Under the pieces are notes generated by a model. The model had not been told where the DNA came from, made no database searches, and saw only the letters and a program-made list of their open reading frames with translations. DNA of 13,447 nt from JBCBWG01 sp039039985 (lineage in GTDB: Bacteria; Pseudomonadota; Alphaproteobacteria; Rhizobiales; Hyphomicrobiaceae): positions 1 to 13,447 of the forward strand of contig JBCCOV010000143.1 in NCBI GenBank assembly GCA_039039985.1, written 5' to 3'. Positions within the stretch are counted from its first letter, which is position 1; each line of letters opens with the position of its first letter. The translations under genes were made by a program, and so were the position numbers. Positions 12,840 to 13,447 of the stretch are shown here, one piece after another.

Positions 12840-13226
12840 TTACCTCCTTACGCATTGTCTGGGGGTGGTAGTAACAGGTGTATCCGGCCACCGCTCACAG
12901 CTGGGTGTTACGTAGGGCGTAACGTGCTTTGCGACCGATCGTCCGTCGGACATTTGAATGTGAGCTAGCAACTCTTCCTCAAATGTGGCAAGCTTCACCA
13001 CGATTGCCTCTAGTTTAGCCGTTATGCTCAAATATAAAGCGCGCCAACGCGAGCGATATGCCTGTTCCCAGGCGCCTTGAGCTTGCTGAGGTAATTGGGC
13101 CGCATTTGAAAACGTCGTGCCTTTAAACTCGTCTGACTTCGGATTGAGTAGCGCCGTGCGAAAGATCACCTCCCGCTCGTGCATTATCGACCCAACAATT
13201 GCTTCTACAGAACTACGGCCCTGCAT
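12840..13226 (-). CDS. Conserved hypothetical protein (Rhizobiales accessory type)
   Basis: A 128-residue protein. The central block is strongly reminiscent of a hypothetical family common in Bradyrhizobium accessory DNA: NPKSDEFKGTTFSNAAQLP (28-46), QAQGAWEQAYRSRWRALYLS (49-68), AKLEAIVVKLATFEEELLAHI (70-90). It is mostly helical with no signal peptide or membrane span. The function is unknown. ATG 13226 overlaps the TGA of an upstream frame (TGATG), and a GTG one codon earlier is possible. The last codons contain the ribosome site of the small membrane protein gene. The C-terminal ~25 residues (TPVTTTPRQCVRR) look unlike the conserved body. Confidence 0.75.
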   Translation of the reverse strand: MQGRSSVEAIVGSIMHEREVIFRTALLNPKSDEFKGTTFSNAAQLPQQAQGAWEQAYRSRWRALYLSITAKLEAIVVKLATFEEELLAHIQMSDGRSVAKHVTPYVTPSCERWPDTPVTTTPRQCVRR

Positions 13227-13447
13227 CACAGAATCCGCGCCGTATACATCGAGCAGAAGCTCAAGTCTGCCAGTGCTTTCGCTACGCTTACAACAGTGTC
13301 AGCCGCATAATGCCAGGTCATGAGAGCGCCCAGAGCTTCAACGGTTCGGAAAAAGTTTAACTCATGTTCCGCGAAAACGCCGTCCAATTTTGAACAGGCG
13401 TCAATTTTTTTTGAACCCGGATTAGGTTGAAAGGTCGCACATGCGCC
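13226..13447 (-). CDS. C-terminal part of an unidentified gene (partial)
   Basis: The minus-strand frame is open from the window edge to TGA 13228-13226 (73 codons) and reads like protein in its second half (LNFFRTVEALGALMTWHYAA, then DTVVSVAKALADLSF). Its stop overlaps the ATG of the next gene as TGATG, which favours a real coupled pair. The edge cuts any start; TTG 13387 and ATG 13312 are internal options. No family is recognised. The open stretch could still be chance. Confidence 0.4.
   Translation of the reverse strand, partial: GACATFQPNPGSKKIDACSKLDGVFAEHELNFFRTVEALGALMTWHYAADTVVSVAKALADLSFCSMYTARIL
13382..13395. promoter_or_regulatory. Weak fourth CGTCCA-type dyad
   Basis: GTCCA-ATTT-TGAAC, preceded by C; one mismatch. 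It is followed by an AT-run dyad, TCAA-N6-TTGA (13401-13414). It falls inside the partial open frame at the right edge, so it may be chance. Confidence 0.25.

Noticed and set aside
1..13447. tRNA or rRNA genes
   Set aside because: No T-loop-like GTTCRANNC segment in a cloverleaf context and no rRNA-like conserved stretch was seen on either strand by eye.

Overview
The window looks like a piece of an alphaproteobacterial chromosome, most likely Rhizobiales and Bradyrhizobium-like. The grounds are moderately high GC in the left half, an SBP56/methanethiol-oxidase-type gene with a membrane partner, an N4 Gp49/Sf6 Gp66 family gene, a DUF550 gene and a 129-residue-class conserved hypothetical of a type I associate with that group. 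This placement rests on protein resemblance by eye, not on a search.

Layout, left to right. (1) 1-1170: the C-terminal part of a subtilisin-like serine protease, cut by the window edge. (2) 3486 down to 1388, minus strand: a two-gene unit with an SBP56-family protein followed by a small polytopic membrane protein whose start region carries a 3 x 15 bp tandem repeat. (3) 3487-4913: mostly non-coding, with one phage-type gene (Gp49 family) and a 31-bp palindrome. (4) 6900 down to 4914, minus strand: a decayed flavin-monooxygenase operon. A MarR regulator and an HpaC-type flavin reductase are intact, but the hpaB oxygenase is reduced to its first ~28 codons and runs into an ORF that looks like a GAF-HlyD adaptor protein lacking its middle. 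A broken IS1182-type transposase (6905-7441) abuts the MarR start. (5) 7740-13447: an accessory-looking segment with lower GC. It holds an outer-membrane beta-barrel gene, about 700 bases of hairpin-rich non-coding DNA ending in a canonical terminator, a secreted polycationic protein built of ten 11-residue repeats, a Crp/Fnr regulator with an unusual recognition helix, two orphan small genes, and a compact run of conserved hypothetical, 33-residue membrane protein and DUF550 nucleotide pyrophosphohydrolase, with the tail of another gene at the edge.

How it may work together. A dyad with consensus CGTCCA-(A/T)4-TGGAC has the 14-bp architecture of an Fnr box but a different half-site. It occurs upstream of the Crp/Fnr gene (perfect copy), twice upstream of the beta-barrel gene, and once (weaker) near the right edge. 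Together with the altered recognition helix this suggests a small local regulon of an atypical Crp/Fnr protein: itself, an envelope barrel and perhaps neighbours. The repeat protein has its own strong promoter with a different palindrome centred near -40. These links are inferred from sequence only.
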